This document shows, piece after piece, positions 10,522 to 21,594 of a stretch of DNA of 64,000 nt (position 1 is the first letter of the stretch; every line of letters starts with the position of its first letter). The stretch spans positions 43,599,835-43,663,834 of the forward strand of contig CP136066.1 in NCBI GenBank assembly GCA_032622095.1, written 5' to 3'. The notes beneath the pieces are model-generated. The model did no database searches and was not told the origin of the DNA. It worked only from the letters and a program-made list of their open reading frames with translations. The position numbers and the translations under genes are program-made. Source of the stretch: Siphonodentalium dalli (Eukaryota; Mollusca; Scaphopoda; Gadilida; Siphonodentaliidae).

Positions 10522-10844
10522 CCCTTCCATGACTGGAGCTTCCTGAAATTTACGGGAACCCTGGCAGTGTGCCAATGCATTATCTTATATGTGAGTCTCA
10601 CATAGGGAACTTCGCACATATAAGAGAATACATTGGCCTAACAATATTTACATTGTAAGCCAGTTCATTCTCTTATATGGGAGACTCGCATATAAGAGAA
10701 TGCACTGGCACAGGATCTTTAATGGTATACCAGTGCATCTTCCGCCATAAAAGGGTTGGTGTAAACATTATTTGTTTTTGTATCCCAGATTTATACAAAT
10801 ATTTACAAGATGATGTTCATATATATATGCAATTATGGTAAGGG
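10522..10844. mobile_element. TTAA-flanked (piggyBac-like) MITE carrying two hairpins
   Basis: Flanked by TTAA at 10518-10521 and 10845-10848. The ends are CCCTTCCAT and, imperfectly inverted, ATGGTAAGGG. TTAA duplication with CCCTTT-like ends is the hallmark of piggyBac elements. The interior (10566-10710) contains two diverged copies of the 'gccaatgcattctcttatat..gcgag' hairpin module separated by a short spacer. A related right end (aagctccagttatggaaggg before TTAA) is found at 28031. Confidence 0.6.
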
Positions 10845-10989
10845 TTAATTATAAAAGGGTTACTAATATCTAGACTGTATAATTGGAACAGTTGTACCCC
10901 TGATTTAACACAAGCGCAACGTTGAAAAACGCAGTCAAAATAACACCCTGTCGCAGCCATTATCTAATATAGATGGTGTTGTTCTAGTG

Positions 10990-11396
10990 TGTAACTTTGC
11001 GACAATCACGAATCATCTTTGCAATAAATCGCAAACTACTTTGTGATAAATCACGAACCTTTGTGATAAATCGCAAAACAACTTTGCGACACATCGAAAA
11101 ACATCTTCGTGATAAATCGCAAACGTTTATCAACTGACAGTCCCCAATATGTGGGTGATAACTCACAAAGGTGTTTGCGATTTATCGCAAAGATGTTTGG
11201 GATTTGTCACAAAAATTGCAAACATCTGTGATTTATCACCGACATATATTCGCGACTGTTTTCAATTAATTGCAAAGTTTTGCGATTTATCGTAAAGGTT
11301 TGCGATTAATCGCAAAGGTTTGAGATAAATTGCAAAGGTTTGCGATTTATCGTAAAGGTTTGATTAATCGCAAAAGTTTACGATTTAACACAGATA
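10990..11396. repeat. Palindromic array of gcgatttatcgcaaa-type units
   Basis: About 18-20 short degenerate units. In the left half they read mainly gataaatcgcaaa, in the right half mainly tttgcgatttatc, so the whole is a large imperfect inverted repeat centred near 11150. Most units are themselves near-palindromes (gcgatttatcgc, gcgattaatcgc). There is no coding content. Confidence 0.7.
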
Positions 11397-11685
11397 TATT
11401 TTTATGCTTTGGCACTAATTAATGGGCTTTCTTAGTTATCAACAGGATGTTTTTAATTTATTCTTAGTCTTAGACTAATATTGGTTCTACCGTAAGCGAT
11501 GACTTTGAGGTTGACATGACAGTTTTAGAAAAATGTTGCGCCAATTAAAGTCCAATAGTGCACGCTACAGTGACATTGTTCACTTCAATCAGCACATCCA
11601 GCTGTCCATTTGTTAACTACAATAACAGAACAATGAGCAATGATCAATCAACCATGTATGTAGATCATGCCATGAATCTATACTA

Positions 11686-11989
11686 TCACTCTCACCCAAA
11701 AAAGTGCTGAAGGGTACACATGGTTTGAAAATGTGCTGAAGGGTACACAGGGTTTGTGATCGACACGAACACCATTACTTAAATTGTGTTTATGAAAGCC
11801 TGGCGCCCATCAGTATTTTGTTTTCAGTACAATTTAATATTCACTGGAACGTAAACAATTATTCTCTAACAGAAATCATGGCAGATAAGAAAACTGAATG
11901 TCCTTTAGAACGACATTTCAAACCCTGTGTACCCTTCAGCACATTTTGAAATCCTGTGTATCCTTCAGCACTTTTTTTGGTGAGAGTGA
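11686..11989. mobile_element. Foldback element with ~75-bp inverted ends
   Basis: The left end (tcactctcacccaaaaaag...) and the right end (...ctttttttggtgagagtga) are inverted repeats of about 75 bp. Each arm itself holds two copies of gtgctgaagggtacaca. Weaker inverted similarity continues outside (tagatcatgccat / atggcatggtcta), so the palindrome may reach 11648-12026. No ORF inside. Confidence 0.7.
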
Positions 11990-12026
11990 CCCCTTCAGCT
12001 CTACTATGGCATGGTCTACCATGTCT

Positions 12027-13124
12027 GCAAATAAGATAAAGTCACAATAAATTTGTTTCCGATTTCGTCCGATACCAAAGTGATGTATACCGGACCAGGG
12101 AGGTTAGACCAATGCGGTCCGAGGCAGTCTGGTCCACATCCTATATCGCATTAACATGGACCAGCTGGAACTGATTTGGGTGTTGATTCCACCTGACAAT
12201 CTTTCGTATTGTATGAAATATGTCTGTTCCATACCGTACACATATTATTTATTTTGATTTGAGTTTAGTAACAACCATATATTTACTTATTTAAAGTTTA
12301 TAGACATGTTCGACATAGTTTTGCAATTGTAATCAGTGTTGTAATCATTGGAAATATTCACACCGAAAATATACGCAATTTTTTCAACAATATTATCCTT
12401 CGTTGATTTCGTACAATTGGAACAGTTAAACAAAGTATTTGTTACTATTCCACACGAAAAGCGTGAACATAAAGTCGCTTGGAACATTTCTATTGAAATT
12501 CCGTTTGTCGGCTTACGATCGAACCCGGACTAAAAATAGAAAACACGTGCGTCTCTGGGAATTCCGTATATCTAAAATTAGCGTATAAGTAGTCCGTAGC
12601 CAATTATGGCCGTGTATTATTACCGAGGTATTATTTGCGTGCGGAAATCCCCGAGGTTTGCCGATTGCGGCGACCATGTGGATTTCAAAATCTGACCTAG
12701 AATCCGTGTAATCTCGATTTAGCCCCGCCCCGTTATCGGTTTCGGATTCTGAATCCAGATTCTCCCACGAAATAACGACTCATGGGACTGCATGGTAAAT
12801 TCAATGTTCGCAAAGGCGCAGGCCGTTGTCTGGAAAGTTAACGTTTCCATGACAGATACATCTGTGGAACTTTTTGTGTCATCCTTGATAGCCCTCAGCA
12901 TTTATCTTCCTAATTTCGATTAGTCTGCCCACCTACTCTCCCTCTAACATCACTATCTTTACAGCCTCTAAAAAGCCAACACAAATACCTTCTCATTCAT
13001 ATTTTCAGCTCTGTTAATTTTATTTATCACTTTTATCAAATGTATGTATTCTGTAATTATATATTGTAAAATGCTGATTGAATTTATCAAAAATAAAAAT
13101 CAATCAATCTACAAGTATGGGAAG
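12027..13124. other. No recognised gene; possible LINE 3' tail
   Basis: The stretch 12960-13115 ends in aataaaaatcaatcaatc, a short simple-repeat tail of the kind left at the 3' end of non-LTR retrotransposons. The small ORFs here have no recognisable domains. Confidence 0.35.
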
Positions 13125-13200
13125 CCAAATTGACATAATAAATAATTGAGATTAAGCGCAATTGCGCTTAAGCTCAATTATTTATTAAATGTCAATTTGG
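13125..13200. repeat. 38-bp-arm palindrome
   Basis: A nearly perfect 76 bp palindrome from ccaaattgacata to atgtcaatttgg, centred on gcgcaattgcgc. It would extrude as a cruciform or transcribe into a hairpin. It may be a tiny foldback element. Confidence 0.8.
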
Positions 13201-13804
13201 ATTCATATACAAGAACTACACCATTCGCTAAAATAACTTGAAGACCTCGTAAATACAAACGAACAGCAGAAAAAGATTTTTTTTGGAGCGGTTGAGCCCC
13301 AATACAGAACGCTCAATAACAGCATCTGTTATTTGAAACCGACATTTTAACTTGTTGAAATTGTTCTGTTCTCAGTGAATTGATTTGACAGTGGTCGTTT
13401 ACTTCTGGAATATGGAATCTGGATTTTAAACTGAAGCAGTGAACTTTCGCCTATATTATCCAATTGTCTACTAAATGTTCAGAGTTTTCGCGTTGATTGG
13501 TACTACTTTTATTGATTAGATAAGGACTAGCAACATAAAAAAAAAAAAATTTGTTGAAATATTTTGGGTATTCACCGTATTGTAGTAAGTTCAAGATGGC
13601 GCCCAACATGCCCCCCCCCCCCGTTTTTCAGACGGGTCACTAGGTCAGTTTGATGCAAATTATAGGGAGACAATCTTGTCATATATGTATACAAATGCAT
13701 ACAGTTTTGTGAAGATAAGATAAAATGCCACCATTATAGGGTACAATTTGAACTCACCGTCCAACATGGCCGCGAAAATGGCAGCTGGAACTTGTGGAAG
13801 GGGA

Positions 13805-15535
13805 TTTGTTTTCTATAATATCTTTAAGATCAGTTTATGCTGTTTGGTACTGGTTGAGAATTGTTAACTAACCATTGGAGTAACGAAATATGCCAATCAT
13901 GAAGTCATAAACCCTTCTGCCAGTTCTGGTCCCTCAAAAATTGGATTTTACAGAAAACCGGTATAAAATTTTACCAAAAATCACCATTGGGATTTCTAGT
14001 CATATTTCATGGGCAGAACTGTGCAATTTTAGGGAATCATGCAATTTCTTATGCATATTCCAAGTTCCAACTCATTAGAACCAGAATTGTTACTTTGGTT
14101 CAAAATGGCGGCCAAAAATGTGGAAAATGGTAAATATTGCCCCATGCTGCGTGCCATGCAACCACAAACAAGTTGTGGTTGATGACAAAAATTGACTATT
14201 CTGTCTTATATAGATTGAATACCGCACTAACATTTCTGATGCACCTAAGAAGTTGATTTTTCACATATATCCCATATATTATTCTCTGCTCTTTCGAAAA
14301 TGTAGCAAATTGTGACCTACTTGGTTTTTAAGCATGTTACTTAATCAAATGAAAACTATAGGTTCTATTCTGGACAGTTGTTGTCCCAGTACCTTCTGAG
14401 GCATGACAAATTCATTTTAAAGGATGCATTATATAATTTTGCCAAAAAACTTCTTTTGAGAATCTGGCCATATTTCTGAACGGAAATGGGCATGCAGAAC
14501 TTCGAAACTGAGCTGAGCGGGACCAATTTACGTGGCTACTCTTACAAATTAGCGCTAAAATTTATCAACATTGATCAACTTAATACATGATGTTGGTAAA
14601 AATGGTAGTCATGGGCTGACTTTGTGGTCACAGGTGATGTGAATACATGTAGATATACATGAAGTATAATCACAAATGGTGTGACTAGTTATACAATGAG
14701 TGTCTATATATGGTCATGTGTGTGGTGTTTATGGTGAGATGCAGGTATACATCGAGTGCTTTGTGGAGGTGGTAGCCCAGTGGTTAGAGTGTCGGACTTG
14801 TAATGGTGTTAACGCACCGGCGTGAGTTCGCGCCCGGCCGGTGGACTATCGTCTCCACAACAGTGGCTTGGCCAGATTAAGCGGTGTGTGCTATATATAG
14901 CCACACGTTGTTTCAAATCTCGTGCCAGGTTGTGACCCTTGGGCAAGGTCACTTGTACTGTGCTCGCTTCTTCGTACCTAGACGAGAAATATGGACCTGG
15001 TTCTTGGGTAAGTTTAAGCCAAGAGCAATCTTGTGAAGTGCCATTATGGCAGCATGCGTTTACATGGCATTTACTCAACAGCTGGGGTAATAATGTGAAG
15101 CGCTTAGGGCCCTCGCGGGGATACGCGCTATATAAGCTCCATCATTTTTATTATTTAGTGCTAATGCATGAGGTGAATATGTTTATGTGTAGTGGCTGTA
15201 TGGTCATTGAGGTGGTGTATGGGTATAACAAGAGTAGCTACATGGTCATATGTGCGTTTGAGTTGGAATATTCATAAGAAATGACATTTGTCACTTAGAT
15301 TGCACAGTTCTTCCCATTTCTTGACGAAATATGACTAGAATCCCAATGGTGATTTTTGGTTAATTTTTATACCGTGTTCTGTAGAATCCAATTTTTAGGG
15401 ATCGGAGGTTGCAGAGCGACATGAATGGCATATTTCATTGCCCCAATGGTCAGTTAACATGACCAATACAAAATAAAGTTACAATTCTCAAACAGTTCCA
15501 AAAAGCAGAAACTGGTTTTAACGATATTAGTGAAA
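13805..15535. repeat. Inverted repeat pair (13805-14075 and 15262-15535)
   Basis: The two arms are about 270 bp each and clearly homologous in opposite orientation. They share 'atatgccaatcatgaagtc', 'aaaattggattttacagaa', 'caccattgggatttctagtc' and 'atttcttatgcatattcc' with scattered differences. About 1.2 kb lies between them, including a SINE. This may be one element with long terminal inverted repeats or two copies inserted head to head. The left flank also has a poly-C run near 13610. Confidence 0.7.
14762..15157 (+). mobile_element. tRNA-derived SINE
   Basis: The head (about 14766-14838) has an RNA polymerase III A box (TAGCCCAGTGG, 14773-14783) and B box (GAGTTCGCGCC, 14824-14834) with tRNA-like spacing. 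The tail reads gtgaagcgcttagggccctc...gatacgcgctatataagctcc and ends in an AT-rich ttttattattta stretch. A fragment of a similar tail occurs at 30723-30770. It is transcribed by Pol III and moved by a LINE in trans. The small ORFs across it are chance. Confidence 0.75.
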
Positions 15536-15844
15536 AAAGGTCAAATTTTGCGGCCATTTTGGATTATCGTAGACAAATTGAATCTGGATACAAAGGCGGA
15601 CATCCATGGTATCGCTTCGACAATCTCCAATGTCTATATATTCTTTAATATAGCCATTATATTTGATACAAAATAAATACCCCTAAATCTCCAATTTTCG
15701 AAATGTCAAGGTCAATTTGAAGGTCAATGGGTCACCAAAATCATGGAACCAGCTAACCAGCTGATGTGGACCACATACCAAACCAACCCTGACAGTTTCA
15801 TGCTTTAATCCAAAAGTGAACGATTTTGTGTTAAGCTACTCCAC
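15536..15844. other. No recognised feature
   Basis: Repeat-like AT-rich DNA with 'aaattttgcggccattttgg' wording of dispersed-repeat type. No gene seen. Confidence 0.4.
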
Positions 15845-16215
15845 TACCAGTGACAATGTTGACCAAATGTAGGACAAATTTGTTCTCTTAAATTAACTAG
15901 CAGTTTTTGACTCGCCATGGGGGAGGGACCAGGACACAAGCTTTCCATGTGTTGGAAATGTCCAACCTGACACCTGGTTGGAAAATTTCCAGCTGACGGC
16001 CATTTCGGTCCAAATTTTTTACCAAAAGTAGGAAAATATGCAATTATTGGTCCAAAAACAATAAATTGCCCCAATAAATTGTTTGAAAATCAAACTGCAA
16101 GAACATTTTCGACCTACGTTTGGTGTGAAATATTCAACTAATGTTGTGTCAGGTATGAAATTCCCAACTGTTGAAAATTTTGACCAAAGTTGGAGGGGGT
16201 GTGACACCCAACCCC
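15845..16215. repeat. Dispersed repeat, copy A (matches 60083-60490)
   Basis: It shares long blocks with 60083-60490: cttaaattaactagcagttt, ggagggaccaggacaca, gttggaaatttccaacctga, gtttgaaaatcaaact, aactaatgttgtgt, tatgaaattyccaactgttg and aaaattttgaccaaagttgg. The element contains internally complementary ttggaaat..tttccaa motifs, suggesting a foldback or MITE origin. It ends in a poly-C run at about 16210-16227. Weaker relatives lie at 5960-6320 and 6830-7220. Confidence 0.7.
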
Positions 16216-16556
16216 CCCCCCCCCCCCTGTCGCCACGTCCCTGGGTACCAGTAAAGCCATCATCCTTCGTGTAAGATTGTAAAGTTCGGATAGCGTAGGC
16301 CGGGTACTATATGTTGTATCTACCTAGATCGGAAGTTATAAGCGGAAGTTGCATTTAAATTATCTACGAATATAGGGACAATCCTACATGCAGTAACCGC
16401 ACACTATAGCATGCATGAGTGGGCGAATTAATAGCTCGACGCATATACACTGAATGGCGTTGGGTTAAATTTTACCAAACACAATGGTGCATACAGCGCA
16501 ACGCGAACGTTAGGTAAATGTTACCCAATGTTTGGCAATGTTTTTACTCAACGCAG

Positions 16557-17729
16557 GGTAACCATTTGCCGTTCGTGCGAGAATTGGAAAAATTAGAAAT
16601 ATTTCTTAAAAATCTGTGCGACAAGTCTCCCAACATGCATGAACATGCGGGGTCCGATACCAGCTCTGCTCTTAGTGGTACCGAAGCGCAGATCTATGAG
16701 AATCTTGTCGAGTTGAATACCAAAGCAACGATGATAAAGGACGCTGTGCCATCTGCAAAAGGCATATTACTTAAAGATTGTGACTTGGAAGCCTCGCTCT
16801 CGCGGATTTCAATTGATTGTCAGCGGAGTTCTGACGTCATTAATCGCCTGACCGATGAGTTATCTGCCCTTTATGGAAGGATGCTGACGAATCCAGAAGG
16901 AACGCCGGCTCCGCGAACAAGCATTAGTTTGCCACCAGCTTTCCAAGAAATCGATGATAAATTATCAGGTGCTGCCCTGGAATCCCAATCATTCACTGAG
17001 ATTTCCCGTTTCCAGTATAGGGGCATGGATCCTATTGTGTGCTATATTCCATCATCACCCGGACATTTATTGTTGTCTGTATCCACTCCGTGTAGGTTGT
17101 CAAAAATTGACGAGAACGCTCACGTAATTTTATCAACGATAACTCCTACATGGCTCCGGGGACTCTGTATCCGTAACAACCAGTTGTTCGCCACTGGAAA
17201 CGACCCTAATGTGCACGTTTATGAGTTGAACAATCTGTCATTTCTTCGGAAGTTCCCTTCACATGGAGTAGGTAATAGCATTGCTGGTATTGGTGAGAAT
17301 TTCGTAATTTCGTGCCCATATGATGATGACATTAGAGTGTCTATTATTACTAAAAGTGGTCAACGGTTAAATTCCACGTGTCGAATCGACGAACCGGGGT
17401 CCATTCTTGTTACTCGTAACGAGGATCGTGTTCTGGTTTCCGATTTCGACGATAATTCTGTATTCATTTTGTCAATCGAGCTGAAAGTCATGAGGAAGAT
17501 TGGTGTTAAAGGACCTGCTGGCATGTGTTCGGTCGGCCAGTCCGTATATATACTATCGCGAGGAACGAACAGTGTGATGGAATTCAGACTGGATGGGAGT
17601 TTCGTCAGAAATGTCCTTTCTCAGAAAGATGGGATACAGGAACCTTACCGCGTGTCATACCACGACCACAGCGACCGCCTCGCTGTCAGTTGCAGATTCT
17701 TTAAGAATATATTCGTTTTCTTGAGTTAG
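16557..17729 (+). CDS. NHL-propeller (TRIM-like) protein, terminal exon
   Basis: About 390 codons ending in TAG at 17727-17729. The first ~130 residues are helical and rich in Leu/Glu/Ile/Asp, like the coiled coil between B-box and propeller in TRIM proteins. The last ~230 residues have the repeated 'L.. I.. N.LFATG..' and 'VLVSDFDDNSVFIL' pattern of an NHL/six-bladed propeller, which binds protein or RNA. No RING or B-box cysteines occur, so they are either on upstream exons outside this stretch or absent. An excellent acceptor (pyrimidine-rich tttttactcaacgcag, AG at 16555-16556) puts the exon start at 16557 in phase 0. An ATG at 16518 is in frame but lies inside the presumed intron. Large families of such TRIM/NHL-like genes occur in bivalves. 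No frame damage is seen. Confidence 0.75.
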   Translation, partial: GNHLPFVRELEKLEIFLKNLCDKSPNMHEHAGSDTSSALSGTEAQIYENLVELNTKATMIKDAVPSAKGILLKDCDLEASLSRISIDCQRSSDVINRLTDELSALYGRMLTNPEGTPAPRTSISLPPAFQEIDDKLSGAALESQSFTEISRFQYRGMDPIVCYIPSSPGHLLLSVSTPCRLSKIDENAHVILSTITPTWLRGLCIRNNQLFATGNDPNVHVYELNNLSFLRKFPSHGVGNSIAGIGENFVISCPYDDDIRVSIITKSGQRLNSTCRIDEPGSILVTRNEDRVLVSDFDDNSVFILSIELKVMRKIGVKGPAGMCSVGQSVYILSRGTNSVMEFRLDGSFVRNVLSQKDGIQEPYRVSYHDHSDRLAVSCRFFKNIFVFLS

Positions 17730-17809
17730 CCATGAATAGTGATGGTACGTGTCGTCTGAATAATGTTATGCAGCTAGTTTAATTTACTTGTATGTGTTAA
17801 TTTATTATA

Positions 17810-18317
17810 CAATCAACGTCGTTTTCGATGGATCTATGAGCGTATAGAAGTCAGTCGACAAACAACTTACGCTGAAATGGTCAATGTTACACCCGTTCGG
17901 TTGATTACCCAGCTTATTAATTTTTTTTAAGTTGGATACCCAGTTTTTATCACATTTACTTTTGGGTACCCAGCTTTATGAAAACAGTCTGCAGGACCTA
18001 TGTCCGATGACTACAATTCTTCTCCGCTATATTTTCAAGCATCGTGGCGAATATATACCATATATTCACAAATTGTTACAGGTTCAGTTCAAAACAACAG
18101 ACGCCATTCACTAATTAGATCACGTTCTGTGTGAGATTTCATAATCTGGTTACCCTGGATACCCAAATGTATTTTTTTTTTAAAGCTGGGTACCCAACTG
18201 AACATCTAAAAAAACGAAGCTGGTTACCCAACTGAACGAAAGCGGGTGACTGTGACCATTTCAGCACAACTGAGACTTCTATACGACCATAGATCCATCG
18301 ACAAACGACGTTGATTA
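17810..18317. mobile_element. MITE with ~45-bp terminal inverted repeats
   Basis: The left end (aatcaacgtcgttttcgatg...tatagaagtc) and the right end (gacttctatacgaccatagatccatcgacaaacgacgttgatt) are inverted, about 90% identical. Inside, 'ttacccagct' and 'gggtacccagc' motifs are also arranged as inverted copies. The element lies just downstream of the NHL gene and may overlap its 3' UTR. Confidence 0.75.
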
Positions 18318-19200
18318 CTTATAATTACAACAATGAAACTTTATTTGCAACTATTTAGTGTTAATCCACCTCAGACAATACATTGACAATTAGAGGGTTT
18401 TCCGTTAGACGATCTCCGAATCTGGTTGATGGACCCAAAATATAGATTGACCGAAATTGACAACGACCAATCGAACTTGCAGAAAATAAAATATACTTCA
18501 ACTGCGATAAACTAATAAAACTAATTCTTGTTTGTTACTATTTATACATTTAAAATGATGCAAAAACAACTAAATAATTACCAACACACCAGATGCGAAC
18601 GAATTCCCGAAGCGGTGGTCCCTGGTTCGTTCAAAATAAACTTTAATACTGCGTAAATAGTGGTCCCTGGTTAGTTCAAAATAAACATAATACTGCGTAA
18701 ATTCGTATTACACGTAATACACATTGCTTATCGTTCAACCTGAATTTGTCCCTGGTGGGTTAGCGATACCCGGTGATAACTGCCTGTGTAAAAAAAATGC
18801 CCAGGTCACATTTACTGTTCTCGTGACCAATGGCATGTCATTATTATTTGTATAAAGCTGAACAAAATGTTAATGTGGTTGTAATGAGGTAACAACTATT
18901 TATTCCCAACAATATCAGCCATGTTAATCAGCCTGATTCGTTTGTTTTCGTGGTAACTATACGTTGTCATGGACGCTTTTCGAAAAAAAAAGTGGGCAAA
19001 TAAAACACGCGGAACGAATTTTGAGCGTGCAGTCCAGCATTATAAAACATGAACACGATAAAAACCCATGGAAGTATAGAAAGTCTGTGTAAGGATCATA
19101 AATACGCACCGTTATCTTTCACCCCATTCCATTCTTTTGATTGGCTGAGAATGTGTCACATGGCGGGCCGTATATCGCTTGTTATCCTAACTTGTTGACC
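18318..19200. other. Non-coding, with a 45-bp tandem duplication
   Basis: Units at 18615-18659 and 18660-18702 (gtggtccctggttcgttcaa...) are tandem copies. Similar 'ggttcctggtcc..aaaatgaa' wording recurs at 23545, 23845 and 35735, so this is a dispersed family. No gene seen. Confidence 0.5.
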
Positions 19201-19214
19201 GCTCAGAGATCATC

Positions 19215-19830
19215 TCTCTCGACCATACGACTGTGACGTGTATCAGAAGGAATTGAGTCATATCTGGAGTTATTCTCTTTAAAAAGCCGACGAAAATGTT
19301 ACAATATTTACGTTGGATATCTCATTCACAATCAGTTACTGAATGGATGGGATTCCCTCCATTTCATTGGAGAGTGGCGAAGCACGCGTGATTTCATTGG
19401 TTTATGGCATCACATCACTTCACAGATCAGAGGTCTATGACGTGTTGATAAGTTTCCCACGCATTGTCAAACTCAACTATTGTTGGAAAACTGAATGCAG
19501 GCGATATATCAATAACTCATTTTACTCATCGCAATATAGGAGACATCATCTTCGAGTTTTTATTAGTCAACGATCTTCGTGACTGATTATTTTTTCGCAT
19601 CTTGTTGTATTTTTTAACTATTTCTAAATACCACTATTCTCACAAACATTTACAACGCCAGGAATGCACTCCATATATGGAAATTGTTTATTACGTCATG
19701 TTCGGAATGTCGCGTCGTTGGAGAAATGCAATTTAGTGGACATATCCAGAGGCGAACATCCAGATTATCGTCGTCTTTTTAACGAGACTTTCTGGAGTCT
19801 GACAATGCATAAGACACAGACGAGTCACAA
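19215..19830 (+). pseudogene. C2H2 zinc-finger gene remnants
   Basis: At 19219-19266 the plus strand still reads as part of a finger linker (R-P-Y-D-C-D-V-Y-Q-K) with the second Cys replaced by Tyr. At 19635-19830 there is a ~190 bp copy of the sequence that precedes the zinc-finger ORF at 21178 (ctcacaaacatttac, atggaaattgtttattacg, gtcgcgtcgttgg, gagtctgacaatgcataag). It breaks off just where the fingers should begin. Confidence 0.6.
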
Positions 19831-19879
19831 CTGATCCGTGACATTATTGTTGGTTTGTTGGAGAGTCATGCTGTGAGAA

Positions 19880-21012
19880 CGGATCGATGGTCTATGGCGG
19901 GTCGAAATAGGTGTTCTCATCGGTCAGGACAACATCGGCTCTTGTATCCGATCGATCAACACCGCGCTTTTTCAGAAGAAAGTATGCATGCCATAATCGA
20001 GATGTAGCCGAGATCATGAAGTTCAGGAAGGAGTCAATATAATTCAGCACAGACATCGGTTCATCATTCGTGAGTGATATATGAAGTAAGATCATATTGG
20101 TGGACGATAGCTGATCAACAAGAATGAATGGGTGTAACTCAAACTGGTTAATGATAACATAGAACATGTCGTTTCTTATATTTACAAGGTAATGACAATC
20201 AATGAGTATATGTTCTACGATATCGGTGTATGAAAGTTCACAGACAGAGCAGAATCGCATCTGAGAAACTGGTTGCTTCAATTACACTTGCTTGTGTGTG
20301 GTATGATCGCCTGTTGTTTGGGAATTGCTACAAAGGTACCAAATGGGTGAGACTTGCGGCGTGCCATGTACTTTTACAAATCGACTGAATGATGGGTCAG
20401 TACTTATTCTTGATTTCGACGCGAATTTTTCTGCTTTATTTATAGTACATCTGACTCGTCTTTGTGTCATATGGTGGTGTGTAGATGCACTCCTAAAGGC
20501 GTCTGAGAAAGACGTTTTTGCAGGCCTTTCCCGTAGGAACACGACATAAGCCACCGAACAGAGAAAGCTTCCTGGCTTCAATGGTCGACTCCAACGACGA
20601 AGTTCCCAACACACCAAGAACAATATCTGTTCTGCATCTCGGCGATAGGCCTTGAATGCGTTTTAAACAGAAGCGATGGATTCTTTCCAGCTTGGTTTCA
20701 TTACAAACTGACGTGTTGTACAAAAACTCCGATCCATAGAGGCCACGTGAGAGTACAATAGATTTGTAAATGGCCAAGGAGCTAATGGGTGTGATTCCAC
20801 CCGCATATAGTCCAGCATTGCTGAGAATTAGGAATGTTGAACGAAGTATATGGAATCTGTGACTGTGTTATGACGGTTAGTTTTCTCCAAAGGTATTCCA
20901 AGATGGACGATCCCGTCTGTTTCAAGAACAGGAACATTGTTAATTAACCAAGATCGCGAATTAGCTGGGTTGAGTGGTTTTCCATCGAATACGACAACTT
21001 TACATCCCTATT
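19880..21012 (-). pseudogene. Non-LTR (LINE) reverse transcriptase C-terminal remnant
   Basis: Read on the minus strand from 21012 down, the pieces are the conserved tail of a LINE RT ORF: VVFDGKPLNPANSRSW and GIVHLGIPLEK (about 21000-20890), SRGLYGSE with KLERIHRFCLKRIQGL (20777-20660), and a C-terminal zinc-binding-like CSVCELSYTDIVEHILIDC (20255-20195). The frame changes several times (for example near 20845 and between 20500 and 20290) and in-frame stops interrupt it. The catalytic core is absent, as in a 5'-truncated old insertion. It sits exactly between two copies of the zinc-finger upstream sequence (19635-19830 and 21040-21220). Confidence 0.75.
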
Positions 21013-21177
21013 GATTGTAAATAAACCGCCATGTTCTACTCACAAACATTTACTACTCCAGGAATGCACTACATATATGGAAATTGTTTATTACGTCATG
21101 TTGGGTAACTTGGGCATGTCGCGTCGTTGGAGTAATGGAAATTAGTGGACACGAACATCCGTTAGGATTATCGTCGT

Positions 21178-21594
21178 ATGTTAAAGAGACTGATCTGGAG
21201 TCTGACAATGCATAAGAGGACCAACAACGGCGATCGCGCATATGAGTGTGACGTGTGTCAGAAGGCATTCAGTCTTACCGCTAGTCAATCGAAGCATGAG
21301 AGACTGTACAACGCCAATGGACCATACGAATGTGACGTGTGTCCGAAGGCATTCAGTCTTACCGCTAGTCAATCGAAGCATGAGAGACTCTACACCGGCA
21401 ATCGACCATACGAATGTGACGTGTGTCAGAAGGCATTCAGTCTTACCGCTAGTCAATCGAAGCATGAGAGATTCTACAACGGCAATCGACCATACGAATG
21501 TGACGTGTGTCGGAAGGCGTTTAATCAGTCCGGAAACATTGCAGATCATAATATAATCGACACCGGCGATCACCCATACGAATGTGACGTTTGA
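21178..21594 (+). pseudogene. C2H2 zinc-finger protein fragment with altered fingers
   Basis: ATG at 21178, 138 codons, stop at 21592-21594. Four fingers with exact 28-residue spacing and typical Y-E-C-D-V-C-x-K-A-F cores: Cys pairs at residues 24/27, 52/55, 80/83 and 108/111, and His at 40, 68, 96 and 124. In every finger the final zinc ligand is lost: H-x3-Y in the first three and H-x3-D in the fourth. The linkers (YNANGPYEC, YTGNRPYEC) are degraded forms of TGxRPYEC. The frame ends in the middle of a fifth finger, where the second Cys codon is replaced by a stop. The 84 bp units are very similar at DNA level, so the array homogenised recently. It could be a dead gene or a family with a changed fold; intact zinc binding is unlikely. 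Confidence 0.7.
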
